Origin: UMGS1279 sp045536815
Lineage (GTDB): Bacteria; Bacillota; Clostridia; Oscillospirales; Acutalibacteraceae
Reading direction: 5' to 3'
NCBI GenBank assembly: GCA_045536815.1
Contig: JAZSOH010000029.1
Location: 25,059-89,058, forward strand
DNA: 64,000 nt
A program made the translations under genes and the position numbers. This document shows positions 9,048 to 18,377 of this stretch, one piece after another. The notes beneath the pieces were generated by a model that worked only from the letters and a program-made list of their open reading frames with translations, was not told the origin of the DNA and made no database searches. Position 1 is the stretch's first letter, and each line of letters begins with the position of its first letter.

Positions 9048-10253
9048 ATGAATGGCGGAAAGTTTATAAAGATTATTATCACGGTTATTTTAGTTTCTTT
9101 TTTGGGATATCAAATATATTCGGTAGCTTTTAAGCCGATAACTACCGCCACAGCTACAAGTTATGAAGCAATAAACGGTGTTGATATTGATGGATATTTT
9201 GTTCGTCAAGAGCAATTAATCGATTATGAAGCTACCGGTAATGAGAGATATGTTGTTGCCGATGGTGAAAAGGTTTCGAAAAATGGTGTAATTGCGGAAA
9301 TATATTCTAACCCTGCGGCTGCGTCGACTAAGGTTAGAATAGATGAACTTAATAAACAAATAAACACTTTGGAAATGATGAACTCTTCAAGCGACCCATC
9401 TTCAGTTGACCTTGATACCCTTAATAATAAAACACAGTCGGTTTATCTTGATTTTATAACTGACAAGCAAAACGGCAATTTTCTTGACAGCGACGAGTTT
9501 GCAAGTCAGTTACTTCTTCAACTTAATAAAAAACAAATTTTGACGGGGCAAGTTACCGGGTTTGATAATCTAATCCTTTCCCTAAAAAACGAGGTAGCAA
9601 GTCTTTCTTCGGGAATTACCGCGCCGAGCAAAGTATTAAAATCAAACGCCTCCGGATTTTTTGTTGGTGGGGTTGATGGCCTTGAAGACGTACTAAAGAT
9701 TTCAGAAATAGAAAATATGGATATTACTATTTTCGACCAAATTAAAGATGTTGAGCAGGGTAGTGGCTTCGGTAAAATTGTTACCAGCTATGATTGGTAT
9801 ATTATTGCAAAAATGACAGGCGATGATTACCTTAAATTCAACGTTTCTGATACCGTCACATTGAAAACTACAATAGAGGGCTCTAAGGAGCTTGTTGCAA
9901 AGGTAGAAAAAATCAAGGTTTCTGATAACAAAAATGAGGCTCTGGTTGTATTTTCATGTAATACTATGAACGGCGAATTGGCCACAACAAGATATTCTAA
10001 AATGACTGTTATTACAGAAAAACATACAGGCATTAGAATTTCCAACAAGGCTATACGAGTTGTTGATGGTAAAACAGGTGTTTATATTGTTCAGGGCTCT
10101 ATAGTAAAATTTAAGCCTGTTGAGATTATTTATACAACCGACACCTTTTCGGTTTGTAAGGTTGATGAAACTAATTCTACTTCAAGCCTTAGGCTATATG
10201 ACGAGGTAATTGAGAAAGGTAAAAACCTATATGACGGAAAATATATTGACTAA
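9048..10253 (+). CDS. HlyD-like membrane-anchored protein in the division cluster
   Basis: A 401-residue protein with one N-terminal membrane helix (about residues 7-26) and a large extracytoplasmic part. VVADGEKVSKNGVIAEIYS resembles the lipoyl/biotinyl-like half-motif of HlyD/RND adaptor proteins. A helical stretch follows (about 95-185), then a beta-rich C-terminus (VRVVDGKTGVYIVQG). No ABC or RND partner is encoded nearby. It directly precedes ylmE-sepF-ylmH-divIVA, overlaps ylmE by 23 bases and shares its operon, so a role at the division site or envelope is possible but not shown. GGAGGTGA precedes the ATG. Confidence 0.65.
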   Translation: MNGGKFIKIIITVILVSFLGYQIYSVAFKPITTATATSYEAINGVDIDGYFVRQEQLIDYEATGNERYVVADGEKVSKNGVIAEIYSNPAAASTKVRIDELNKQINTLEMMNSSSDPSSVDLDTLNNKTQSVYLDFITDKQNGNFLDSDEFASQLLLQLNKKQILTGQVTGFDNLILSLKNEVASLSSGITAPSKVLKSNASGFFVGGVDGLEDVLKISEIENMDITIFDQIKDVEQGSGFGKIVTSYDWYIIAKMTGDDYLKFNVSDTVTLKTTIEGSKELVAKVEKIKVSDNKNEALVVFSCNTMNGELATTRYSKMTVITEKHTGIRISNKAIRVVDGKTGVYIVQGSIVKFKPVEIIYTTDTFSVCKVDETNSTSSLRLYDEVIEKGKNLYDGKYID

Positions 10254-10974
10254 CGAACTTTCTGCCGAGCAAAGAAAGAAGATTTTTTCAGAAAACTATA
10301 AAGATATTTTAGAGAGAATTGATATAGCCGCCAAAAAAAGCGGAAGAAAAATATCCGATATAAAGCTTCTTGCTGCAACAAAAACTATTGATATTGATGT
10401 TATAAATTTTGCTATTGAAAGCGGGATTACTTTAATCGGCGAAAACAGGGTGCAGGAGTTTTTATCTAAGGAAACGTTATTAAATGATAAGGCCGAAAGA
10501 CACTTTATTGGTCATTTACAATCTAATAAGGCTAAAGATATCGTTGGAAAGGTTTCTTTAATTCATTCGGTGCATTCTATAAAGCTTGCGAAGGTTATAA
10601 GTGATTTAAGCGAGAAAAAGGGAATCGTAACCGATATTTTGCTCGAGGTTAATATCGGCAACGAAGAGTCAAAAAGCGGATTTTCAAAAACTGAGGTTTT
10701 AGAAAAAATAGAGGAAATTTCCAAATTTAAGGGCATTTTTATTAAAGGTCTTATGGCAATACCGCCGATTTGTGAAAAAAATGAAGAAAATCGTCAATAT
10801 TTTAAAGAAATGTATCATCTATTTCTTGAAATTAGGGACAAAAAATTATATAATAGTAGTATGGATATTCTATCAATTGGAATGTCTGATGATTTTGATG
10901 TAGCAATTGAAGAGGGTGCTAATTTAGTTAGAATTGGAACCGCATTATTTGGTAAAAGAAATTATAATATTTAG
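10231..10974 (+). CDS. PLP homeostasis protein of the YggS/YlmE/PROSC family
   Basis: A 247-residue single-domain PLP-binding protein, fold-type III (alanine-racemase barrel). The PLP lysine lies in LLAATKT near residue 46, and IGENRVQEF, HFIGHLQSNKA and the C-terminal LSIGMSDDFDVAIEEG phosphate-binding motif are visible. The family maintains pyridoxal phosphate levels. I chose ATG 10231, which has AAAGG about 11 bases upstream; a TTG at 10210 is in frame but lacks a good site. It occupies the ylmE position immediately before sepF, as in Bacillus and Clostridia. Confidence 0.93.
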   Translation: MTENILTNELSAEQRKKIFSENYKDILERIDIAAKKSGRKISDIKLLAATKTIDIDVINFAIESGITLIGENRVQEFLSKETLLNDKAERHFIGHLQSNKAKDIVGKVSLIHSVHSIKLAKVISDLSEKKGIVTDILLEVNIGNEESKSGFSKTEVLEKIEEISKFKGIFIKGLMAIPPICEKNEENRQYFKEMYHLFLEIRDKKLYNSSMDILSIGMSDDFDVAIEEGANLVRIGTALFGKRNYNI

Positions 10975-10986
10975 GGAGATGAAATT

Positions 10987-11460
10987 ATGGCAATTAACGA
11001 CTTTTTTAAGAAAATGGTAAATTTTCCTGCAGATGATGATTATGAGGAAGAATATGAGGAAGAAAACTTTTTCGACGACGAAGATGATTTTGAAGAGCCT
11101 AAGCAAAAATCTACCGCAAAATCTAAAAAGTCTGATTTTGGGGGCTTTTTCTCTAGAACAGTTTCGGGCAAAAAGGGTGATGATGATTCTCAAATTCAGG
11201 TTGTTCTTGTAAGGCCAAAAATTTTTGAAGAAGACACAACCGCTATTGCCGAACATCTTTGCTCTAATAAAACAGTTGTTTTAAACCTTGAACTAGCTGA
11301 TAGAGAAAATTCCAGAAGAATTATTGACTTTCTTATGGGTACCGCTTATGCAGTTCGCGGAAACATTAAGCAGGTTGCTAATAGCACATATATCATTACA
11401 CCTGATAACGTAGATGTTTTAGGCGAACTTTTGGGCGGAGATTTCAGCGATAATTTTTAA
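10987..11460 (+). CDS. sepF: Cell division protein SepF
   Basis: A 157-residue FtsZ membrane anchor. It has a short N-terminal amphipathic segment (AINDFFKKMVNF), a very acidic linker rich in D/E, then the conserved core beginning VVLVRPKIFEE and continuing through VVLNLELADRE, RRIIDFLMGTAYA and STYIITPDNV. SepF polymerises into rings and bundles FtsZ at the septum. Its stop codon abuts the GTG start of ylmH, which suggests translational coupling. AGGGAGATG lies before the ATG. Confidence 0.95.
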   Translation: MAINDFFKKMVNFPADDDYEEEYEEENFFDDEDDFEEPKQKSTAKSKKSDFGGFFSRTVSGKKGDDDSQIQVVLVRPKIFEEDTTAIAEHLCSNKTVVLNLELADRENSRRIIDFLMGTAYAVRGNIKQVANSTYIITPDNVDVLGELLGGDFSDNF

Positions 11461-12210
11461 GTGGAAGAACAAGTTAAGCTTTTAATATCCAAAGCTCTTG
11501 ACGCTGTAAGGATTTCTAAAACTAAAAATGTTCCAAAATTTGTTGGTTTTTTAAGTCCGGGTGAAGCGTCGGCAATTTTGTCGGCTACAGCGAAGGAAAT
11601 TGGCACCGTTTTTTATGGTGGCTATGATAATGCCGAAAGAAGAGTTTTTGGTGTTTTGCCTGATTATTTAGAGGGAAGCTTAGACGCTTTTCCAATTAAA
11701 GCCATTAAAATCGAATTTAATAAAAAGTTTAATCTCACGCATAGAGATATTTTAGGCTCATTTATGTCTTGCGGTGTATCGCGCAGTGCGGTTGGTGACA
11801 TACTTATTTTTGAAGGCTACGCCTTTGTTTTTGTTTTGGAAGAGATTGCAGATTATTTTGTAAATCAAATTGATAAAATAAAAAATGTTGGTGTTAAGCT
11901 TTCTAAAGCTGAAAATTTAGGCCTGGAAATCTCTAAAAATGAGAAGTTTTGCGAATTTAAGTTTACTGTTTCGTCGACAAGGCTTGACGCTATTATAAGT
12001 GGTCTTACAGGTCAAAGCAGAACTGCGTCAGAAAAACTTGTCTTAGATGGTCTTGTTTTTGTAAATTCGTTTTTGGTTTCAAAGGTTACTAAAAAGGTTT
12101 TAAACGGCGATATAATCACAGTTAGAGGCTTTGGTAAGTTTATAGTAAACATAGATGGTTCTTTATCAAAAAAAGGTCGAGAGATAATTTCGGCTAAAAA
12201 ATATATTTAA
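11461..12210 (+). CDS. ylmH: S4-domain RNA-binding protein YlmH
   Basis: A 249-residue protein with an N-terminal part containing FLSPGEASAI and YGGYDNAERR, the signature of the YlmH family, and a C-terminal S4 RNA-binding domain (about residues 175-245, with SRLD-like and GLVFVNSFLVSKVTKKVLNGD). In Bacillus YlmH binds ribosomes and has been tied to rescue of stalled large subunits; location with sepF and divIVA is conserved across Firmicutes. It starts at GTG 11461 directly after the sepF stop, so it probably depends on coupled translation. Confidence 0.9.
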   Translation: MEEQVKLLISKALDAVRISKTKNVPKFVGFLSPGEASAILSATAKEIGTVFYGGYDNAERRVFGVLPDYLEGSLDAFPIKAIKIEFNKKFNLTHRDILGSFMSCGVSRSAVGDILIFEGYAFVFVLEEIADYFVNQIDKIKNVGVKLSKAENLGLEISKNEKFCEFKFTVSSTRLDAIISGLTGQSRTASEKLVLDGLVFVNSFLVSKVTKKVLNGDIITVRGFGKFIVNIDGSLSKKGREIISAKKYI

Positions 12211-12223
12211 GGTGGGAATTTTT

Positions 12224-13114
12224 ATGCATACTGGTGAGTACATAAGAACAGTAAGGTTTGATAAGGCAGTAAGAGGTTACAATAAAGAAGACGTTGATAC
12301 ATTTTTAGACGAAATCGCCGATGATGTTGACTCTCTTATTGAGCAAAACCGCGCTCTTAGTAAAAGACTTGCAGAGGCACTAAAAACCTCAGACGGTATA
12401 ACACCTACACCTGTTCCTGTTGTTGATAATTCGGGTAGTGTTGAACAGGTTCAATCAATTTTGGTTAGCGCACAGCGTTTTTCTGACCAAATTGTTAATG
12501 AAGCTAATCAAAAGGCTGCAGAAATTCTTGATTCAGCTAATTTAAAAGCTAGAGAAATTGACGAAAAAGTCGCCACAGTTTTAGAGGCTTTTGAAAAAGA
12601 AATCGCTGAAAGAAAGGCCGCCGCAGATGAAGAGGTGGGCAGAATTTTAACAAGTGCCGCACAAAAATCTGAAGGTCTTATTAACGCCGCTCACGATAGC
12701 GTAGCTAGGCAACAGCTTTTATTTGATAAGCTTAAGCTTGAAACTACTGAGTTTAAAAAGCAGTTGTTTGAAAACCATAAGCAACAACTTGAGCTTTTGC
12801 AAAAATTCCCCGATTCTGTCACTTTTGACCCCGAAGCTGCTGCAAAAGCGGTTGAGTTTGTTGTTGACAGTCAGCCCGATTTTGCATCATTTATTCCTAC
12901 CTTTGCAAAAGAATCGGCCGACGAAGAGCAGAAGGCTTCAGAAACAACAGTTGAGGAAGCTGCTAATGATATAGAAGAGACTTCAAACTTCGAAGTGTTT
13001 GAACAGGTAGAAACCACTTCGGCACAAGAGGAAACTTTTGAAGAGGAAACAGCTGACGAAGAAGTGGAAGAAACTCAAATTACATTTGAGGATTTAACAA
13101 CAGATAACATATAA
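12224..13114 (+). CDS. divIVA: Septum/pole-site protein DivIVA
   Basis: A 296-residue coiled-coil protein that binds negatively curved membrane and recruits division and wall-growth factors. The N-terminal lipid-binding domain has RTVRFDKAVRGYNKEDVDTF. A long heptad-rich middle follows (about 30-215). The C-terminal 80 residues are very acidic (many E/D with T/S), which is typical of the clostridial forms and lacks recognisable structure. I chose ATG 12224, with AAGGTGGG 6 bases upstream, over an in-frame GTG at 12212. Confidence 0.95.
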   Translation: MHTGEYIRTVRFDKAVRGYNKEDVDTFLDEIADDVDSLIEQNRALSKRLAEALKTSDGITPTPVPVVDNSGSVEQVQSILVSAQRFSDQIVNEANQKAAEILDSANLKAREIDEKVATVLEAFEKEIAERKAAADEEVGRILTSAAQKSEGLINAAHDSVARQQLLFDKLKLETTEFKKQLFENHKQQLELLQKFPDSVTFDPEAAAKAVEFVVDSQPDFASFIPTFAKESADEEQKASETTVEEAANDIEETSNFEVFEQVETTSAQEETFEEETADEEVEETQITFEDLTTDNI

Positions 13115-13121
13115 TTTTATT

Positions 13122-13144
13122 CCGACCGAAAAATTTTCGGTCGG
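13122..13144 (+). other. Perfect inverted repeat between divIVA and ileS
   Basis: Bases 13122-13132 (CCGACCGAAAA) are mirrored by 13134-13144, giving 9 to 11 bp with a tiny loop, 8 bases after the divIVA stop. No T-run follows, so it is a poor intrinsic terminator. It may instead be an mRNA-processing or stability hairpin. Confidence 0.5.
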
Positions 13145-13194
13145 ATAATTTGCGAAATAAAGAATTTACAATCGTTAATGAAAGGGATATTTCA

Positions 13195-15975
13195 ATGGAA
13201 CAGCAAGATTATAACAAAACACTAAATCTGCCTCAAACAGAGTTTCCGATGCGCGCAGGTCTTCCAACCCGCGAGCCTGAAGCTCTCAAAACCTGGCAAG
13301 AGAAAAATCTTTATCACAGCCTGATGAAGCATAATGAGGGGAAACCCTTATATGTTATTCACGATGGCCCTCCATACGCCAACGGAATAATTCATTTAGG
13401 AACAGCATTAAATAAAAGCCTTAAAGATTTTATTCTTAGATATAAAAATATGTCGGGCTTTAAAGCGCCTTATGTTCCCGGTTATGATACTCACGGCCTT
13501 CCTACTGAGCTTAAAGCAAGAAAAAAAGCGGGTATGGAATCTAGCGAACAAATTTCTTCAAGTGAGCTTAGAAAAATTTGTAAAGATTTCGCTTTAGGCT
13601 TTGTTGAAAGTCAAAGAAACCAGTTTGAAAGACTTGGCGTTTTGGGCGAATGGGAAAATCCTTACCTTACCCTAAGTAACGACTATGTTGCAAAACAGGT
13701 TGAAGTTTTTGGCGCTATGGCAAATAAGGGATATATTTATAAGGGACTTAAACCTGTTTATTGGTGCCCTGAATGTCAAACAGCGCTTGCTGAGGCTGAA
13801 ATTGAATATGCAGACGACCCTTGTCATTCGATTTACGTTAAATTCGAGGTTAAAGAAGATTTTGGTAAACTAAAAGCTCTTGGCGCAGACCTTTCTAAAA
13901 CCTTCTTCGTTATTTGGACTACTACTACCTGGACACTTCCCGGTAACCTTGCAATTTGCGTAGGACCTGAATATGAATATAGCATTGTAGCTGCAAATGG
14001 CGAAAATTATGTAATTGCAACCGAGCTTATCGCTTCAACTATGAATGCTGCTTCGGTTTCAGAATATGAAGTTATCGGTACAATTAAGGGTGGCGAGCTT
14101 GAAAGAATGGTTACGAAGCACCCCTTTATTGACCGCGATTCTTTGGTTATTGTTGGCGACCACGTTACTCTTGAAAGCGGTACGGGTTGTGTTCATACCG
14201 CGCCAGGTCACGGTGTTGAAGACTTTGAGGTTTGCCGCAATTATCCCGAAATTCCTATTTTGGTTCCCGTTGACCATAAGGGTATTATGACAAGTGATGC
14301 AGGAGAGTTTGAAGGTCTTACTACCGATAAGGCTAATAAGGCGATTGCTATGAAGCTTGAAGAGGTTAATCGTCTTTTTGCCCTTCAAAAGATTGTTCAC
14401 CAATATCCACACTGTTGGCGTTGTAAATCTCCTATTTTATTTAGAGCTACTGAACAGTGGTTCTGCTCTATTTCTGATTTTGCAGATAAGGCGGTTGAAG
14501 CAATTCGCTCTGTTGAGTGGATTCCTGCTTGGGGCGAAGATAGAATTGCAGGTATGGTTAAGGATAGAAGTGACTGGTGTATTTCCAGACAGCGTACCTG
14601 GGGTGTTCCAATTCCGATTTTCTATTGTAAGGAATGTGGTAAGGAGCTTATTTCACCTGAAACAATTAAGCATGTTGCTAATCTTTTCCGTGAGCATGGT
14701 GCAGATATTTGGTATGAAGCTGAGGCTAAAGATTTACTCCCCAATGGTGTAAAATGCAGTTGTGGACATACCGAATTTAAAAAAGAAACCGACATTATGG
14801 ACGTTTGGTTTGATTCGGGCTCATCACATGCTGCTGTTTTAGACGAAAGAGATTATCTAAAATATCCTGCAGACCTTTATTTAGAGGGTGCCGACCAATA
14901 TCGTGGTTGGTTCCAATCCTCACTTCTTACTGCAGTTGCTACAAAGGGCACAGCACCGTATAAAACCGTTGTTACTCACGGTTGGGTTGTTGACGGTGAA
15001 GGCAAAAAAATGTCTAAATCTATTGGCAACACAATTATTCCTGATGAGGTAGTTGAACAGTACGGCGCAGATATTCTTCGTCTTTGGGTTGCTTCTTCTG
15101 ATTATCATGCAGATATTAGAGTTTCTAAAGAAATTTTGAAGCAAATGTCAGAGGTTTATAGAAAAATCCGTAATACTGCAAGGTTTATTCTTGGCTGTAT
15201 CCCTGATTTTGACCCCAATACCAATATGGTAGAAGATAGTAAGCTCGCAGAGATTGATAAATATGCTCTAATGAGACTGGGTGAGGTTGTAAAAACCTGT
15301 ATAAATGGTTATGAAAAGTTTGAATTCCATATCATTTTCCATGCAATTCATAATTTCTGCGTAATTGATATGTCAAACTTCTACCTAGATGTTATTAAGG
15401 ATAGACTTTATACAGAAAAAGCAGATAGTGAAACACGTCGTGCCGCTCAAACGACTATTTATCGCATTTTAGACACATTAACCCGTCTTATTGCTCCTAT
15501 CTTGGCTTTCACTTCTGAAGAGATTTGGCAGTTTATGCCACACCTTAACGAGCATAATACCGAAAGTGTATTGTTTAATGATATGCCGAGAGTAAGCGAT
15601 GACGAAGATGCAAATCTTTTGGATAGATGGAATAAGATTCATCTCGTTCGCGATGATGTTAAAAAGGCTCTTGAAGAGGCACGTGCAGCTAAGGTTATTG
15701 GCGCATCGCTTGATGCAGAAATTAGCGTTTTTGCAGAGGGTGAGATGTTTGAGTTCCTTTCAACAGTTCCAAACCTTGCAGAAATTTTCATTGCTTCTAA
15801 GGTTAATCTTATCAATGGAAGCGACGGCGAGTTTAAGGGTGAACAGGACGTTTCTGTAACAGTTAAACGCGCTTCAGGTAATAAATGCGAACGTTGTTGG
15901 CAATATTCTGATACCGTTGGTTCTAATAGCGAGCATCCTACAATTTGTGCTCGTTGCGCAGAGGTTTTAAAATAA
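13195..15975 (+). CDS. ileS: Isoleucine-tRNA ligase
   Basis: A 926-residue class I synthetase that charges tRNA-Ile. The HIGH-type motif is ANGIIHLGTA near residue 62. The editing CP1 domain includes TTTTWTLPGN and GTGCVHTAPGHG. The KMSKS loop is GKKMSKS, and the C-terminal zinc ribbon shows CERCW and CARC. I chose ATG 13195 with AAAGGG upstream; a TTG at 13150 would add 15 unconserved residues. The leader is about 80 bases, too short for a T-box, so tRNA-dependent control is not expected at this gene. Confidence 0.96.
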   Translation: MEQQDYNKTLNLPQTEFPMRAGLPTREPEALKTWQEKNLYHSLMKHNEGKPLYVIHDGPPYANGIIHLGTALNKSLKDFILRYKNMSGFKAPYVPGYDTHGLPTELKARKKAGMESSEQISSSELRKICKDFALGFVESQRNQFERLGVLGEWENPYLTLSNDYVAKQVEVFGAMANKGYIYKGLKPVYWCPECQTALAEAEIEYADDPCHSIYVKFEVKEDFGKLKALGADLSKTFFVIWTTTTWTLPGNLAICVGPEYEYSIVAANGENYVIATELIASTMNAASVSEYEVIGTIKGGELERMVTKHPFIDRDSLVIVGDHVTLESGTGCVHTAPGHGVEDFEVCRNYPEIPILVPVDHKGIMTSDAGEFEGLTTDKANKAIAMKLEEVNRLFALQKIVHQYPHCWRCKSPILFRATEQWFCSISDFADKAVEAIRSVEWIPAWGEDRIAGMVKDRSDWCISRQRTWGVPIPIFYCKECGKELISPETIKHVANLFREHGADIWYEAEAKDLLPNGVKCSCGHTEFKKETDIMDVWFDSGSSHAAVLDERDYLKYPADLYLEGADQYRGWFQSSLLTAVATKGTAPYKTVVTHGWVVDGEGKKMSKSIGNTIIPDEVVEQYGADILRLWVASSDYHADIRVSKEILKQMSEVYRKIRNTARFILGCIPDFDPNTNMVEDSKLAEIDKYALMRLGEVVKTCINGYEKFEFHIIFHAIHNFCVIDMSNFYLDVIKDRLYTEKADSETRRAAQTTIYRILDTLTRLIAPILAFTSEEIWQFMPHLNEHNTESVLFNDMPRVSDDEDANLLDRWNKIHLVRDDVKKALEEARAAKVIGASLDAEISVFAEGEMFEFLSTVPNLAEIFIASKVNLINGSDGEFKGEQDVSVTVKRASGNKCERCWQYSDTVGSNSEHPTICARCAEVLK

Positions 15976-15982
15976 TTTAGTG

Positions 15983-16000
15983 TTGGGGCTTTTGCCCCAA
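15983..16000 (+). other. Short GC hairpin between ileS and lspA
   Basis: TTGGGGC (15983-15989) pairs with GCCCCAA (15994-16000) around a TTTT loop, 8 bases after the ileS stop. There is no T-run, so it is more likely an mRNA end-protecting hairpin or attenuating structure than a full terminator. Confidence 0.45.
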
Positions 16001-16020
16001 TGCTTCATATGGAGGTCATA

Positions 16021-16542
16021 ATGAGTTATATTATTGCATCTGTTTTGTTTGTCCTCATAATTGCTGCAGACCAACTTACTAAATTTTATGTTCTTGCAAA
16101 TGTTCCAATGGCTAACGCCGCTAGCGACTCTGTACCGCTAATTAAAGGAATAATTGACATAACACATATCCATAATTACGGCGGTGCTTGGGGGCTTTTG
16201 GGCGGTTATACATGGCTTTTGCTTGGTGTAACACTTATTGTTATGATTCTTTGTATAACAATGCTTATAAAAAGTGGGCTAAAAAATAAGCTTCTTTTTT
16301 GGTCGGTTGCGCTTATAATGGCGGGCGGCATTGGAAATATGATTGACCGTGTAATTCGCGGTGGCGCAGTTGTTGACTTTTTGCAGTTCCACTTTTGGCC
16401 AAGTTTTCCGGTTTTCAATATTGCTGATATAGCAGTATGCGTTGGTGCAGGACTTTTAATTTTATATTTTATTTTCGATATTGTTAAAGAAAGTAATGCA
16501 CGTAAACTTAGGGAAAAAGAAGAAAAGGACAATCAAATTTAA
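16021..16542 (+). CDS. lspA: Lipoprotein signal peptidase (signal peptidase II)
   Basis: A 173-residue membrane aspartyl protease that removes signal peptides from prolipoproteins. It has four membrane helices. Conserved blocks are AADQLTKFYV, HNYGGAWGLL, GGIGNMIDRV with the catalytic Asp119 in VVDF, and FNIADIAV with the second catalytic Asp136. I chose ATG 16021 with GGAGGTC 3 to 9 bases upstream; an upstream in-frame codon at 16000 would add seven residues. ileS-lspA-rluD order is typical of Firmicutes. Confidence 0.95.
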   Translation: MSYIIASVLFVLIIAADQLTKFYVLANVPMANAASDSVPLIKGIIDITHIHNYGGAWGLLGGYTWLLLGVTLIVMILCITMLIKSGLKNKLLFWSVALIMAGGIGNMIDRVIRGGAVVDFLQFHFWPSFPVFNIADIAVCVGAGLLILYFIFDIVKESNARKLREKEEKDNQI

Positions 16543-16547
16543 TACTT

Positions 16548-17456
16548 ATGGAAGAAAAAGTAATTTTTGTCGAATCCTTTTTAGGTAGAATTGATGCTTT
16601 TTTGGCAACTGAACTTGAAATTACCCGTTCATCAGCTAGTAAACTTATAGAAAACGGCAACGTTTTTATAAACGATAGGGTTGCTACTAAAAGTCTTAAG
16701 GTGAAAATGGGGGATAGGGTCACAGTTAATATTCCTGACCCTGTTTCTGCCGATATATTACCCGAAGATATCCCGCTTGAAATTGTCTTCGAAGATGATG
16801 ACTTGCTGGTTGTCAACAAACCAAAAGGTATGGTTGTACACCCCGCCCCCGGGAACTATAATGGTACGCTTGTTAATGCTTTATTGTTTCACTGTAAGGA
16901 TAGTCTTTCGGGAATTAATGGTGTATTAAGACCGGGTATTGTACATAGAATTGATAAAGATACAAGCGGTTTGCTTATTGTTGCTAAAAACGATAATGCA
17001 CACAATTTTTTGGCAGAGCAAATTAAAGAACATTCTTTTACGCGCGAATATGAAGCTGTTGTTTTAGGAAAGTTTAAAGAAAAAATCGGAGATATTGAAC
17101 TGCCTATTGGTAGACATCCTGTTAAAAGAAAGCAAATGGCAGTTACATATAAAAACAGTAAACCGGCAAAAACACATTACGAGGTTTTAGCCGAAACTGA
17201 AAAGCTTTCACATTTAAGGCTAAAGCTATATACAGGTAGAACCCATCAGATAAGGGTGCATATGTCTTACTTAGGTCATCCTCTAGCCGGTGACGTAGTT
17301 TACGGTAATTCTAAAAATTCTTTTAAGTCCTTAAATGGCCAGTGTTTACACGCAAAAAAAATTGGTTTTGTCCATCCAACAACAAAAGAATATATTGAAT
17401 TTGAAAGCGATTTGCCTGATTATTTCAAAAGTTTTTTAATCAGTCAAGGCTTTTAA
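16548..17456 (+). CDS. RluA-family 23S rRNA/tRNA pseudouridine synthase (RluD/YlyB-like)
   Basis: A 302-residue enzyme with an N-terminal S4 RNA-binding domain (residues about 13-62, SSASKLIENGNVFIN) and the RluA catalytic domain. The catalytic Asp136 is in HRIDKDTSG. LRLKLYTGRTHQIRVH and GHPLAGD follow. The RluD subgroup modifies helix 69 of 23S rRNA, but the exact target cannot be read. It starts 5 bases after lspA, in the same operon. Confidence 0.92.
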   Translation: MEEKVIFVESFLGRIDAFLATELEITRSSASKLIENGNVFINDRVATKSLKVKMGDRVTVNIPDPVSADILPEDIPLEIVFEDDDLLVVNKPKGMVVHPAPGNYNGTLVNALLFHCKDSLSGINGVLRPGIVHRIDKDTSGLLIVAKNDNAHNFLAEQIKEHSFTREYEAVVLGKFKEKIGDIELPIGRHPVKRKQMAVTYKNSKPAKTHYEVLAETEKLSHLRLKLYTGRTHQIRVHMSYLGHPLAGDVVYGNSKNSFKSLNGQCLHAKKIGFVHPTTKEYIEFESDLPDYFKSFLISQGF

Positions 17457-17460
17457 AATA

Positions 17461-17484
17461 GTATGATGCTTATCGGCATCATAC
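17461..17484 (+). other. Perfect 9-bp hairpin between the pseudouridine synthase and transketolase genes
   Basis: GTATGATGC (17461-17469) pairs with GCATCATAC (17476-17484) around a 6-base loop, 4 bases after the stop codon. The following bases are AAAGTGTTTT, a weak T-run. It may be a leaky terminator or a processing site; position supports an operon boundary. Confidence 0.5.
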
Positions 17485-17511
17485 AAAGTGTTTTAAGAAA
17501 GGAAGTAATTT

Positions 17512-18360
17512 ATGAACAGCACAAAATTAAATGAATTGAAAATTGCTGCTTGTAAGGTTCGTATGGGAATTATTGAAGCAGTACATTCAGCAAAATCCGG
17601 TCATCCGGGCGGTTCACTTTCAATTGCAGATGTACTTACATATTTGTATTTTGATAAGATGAACATTAACCCTGCCGACCCTGATGCAGCCTCTCGCGAT
17701 AGGTTGGTTCTCTCAAAAGGCCATGCTTCGCCTGCCATATATTCTGTTTTGGCAAATAGAGGCTATTTTGATACTGAGCTTTTAAAAACCTTCCGTAGCT
17801 CTGATAGTATTTTACAAGGTCACCCCGATATGAAATATATCCCCGGTGTTGATATGTCTTCGGGCTCTTTAGGTCAGGGCATTTCTGCCGCTTGTGGTAT
17901 GGCTCTTTCTTCAAAGCATTTTGGAGATAATTTTAGAGTATACGCTATTTTAGGTGACGGCGAATGTGAAGAAGGTCAGGTTTGGGAGGCCGCAATGTTT
18001 GCCGCTGCTAAGAAGCTAAATAATTTAACCGCTTATGTTGATTTTAACGGACTTCAAATCGATGGTCCTATTACCGAAGTTAACTCTCCGCTTCCGCTTG
18101 ACGAAAAGTTTGCCGCTTTTGGTTGGAACGTTATTGTAATTAACGGTAATGACATTGAAGAGATAGAAAAGGCAACCTTGGAAGCAGAAAAGGTTACCGA
18201 TAAGCCTACCGCAGTTATTATGAAAACTACTAAAGGTAAGGGCGTTTCCTTTATGGAAAATCAAGTTGGTTGGCATGGCGCTGCTCCTAATGATGAACAG
18301 TATGAAATTGCTATGAATGAACTCGGCGATGAGCTTAAAAAGCTTGAATCGGCCAACTAG
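17512..18360 (+). CDS. Transketolase, N-terminal (thiamine-binding) subunit
   Basis: A 282-residue protein carrying only the pyrophosphate-binding half of transketolase. Motifs are HSAKSGHPGGS, SKGHASPA, the GSLGQG turn, and GDGECEEGQVWEA with the thiamine pyrophosphate metal site ending in DFNGLQIDG. The pyrimidine half is the next gene, 17 bases downstream. Such split transketolases are common in Clostridia and archaea and act as a complex in the non-oxidative pentose phosphate pathway. GAAAGGAAG lies before the ATG. Confidence 0.93.
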   Translation: MNSTKLNELKIAACKVRMGIIEAVHSAKSGHPGGSLSIADVLTYLYFDKMNINPADPDAASRDRLVLSKGHASPAIYSVLANRGYFDTELLKTFRSSDSILQGHPDMKYIPGVDMSSGSLGQGISAACGMALSSKHFGDNFRVYAILGDGECEEGQVWEAAMFAAAKKLNNLTAYVDFNGLQIDGPITEVNSPLPLDEKFAAFGWNVIVINGNDIEEIEKATLEAEKVTDKPTAVIMKTTKGKGVSFMENQVGWHGAAPNDEQYEIAMNELGDELKKLESAN

Positions 18361-18377
18361 TAGGGGAGGTAAATAAT

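Noticed and set aside
13115..13194. T-box leader for ileS
   Set aside because: The leader is only about 80 bases and lacks the AGGGTGGNACCGCG-type antiterminator core.
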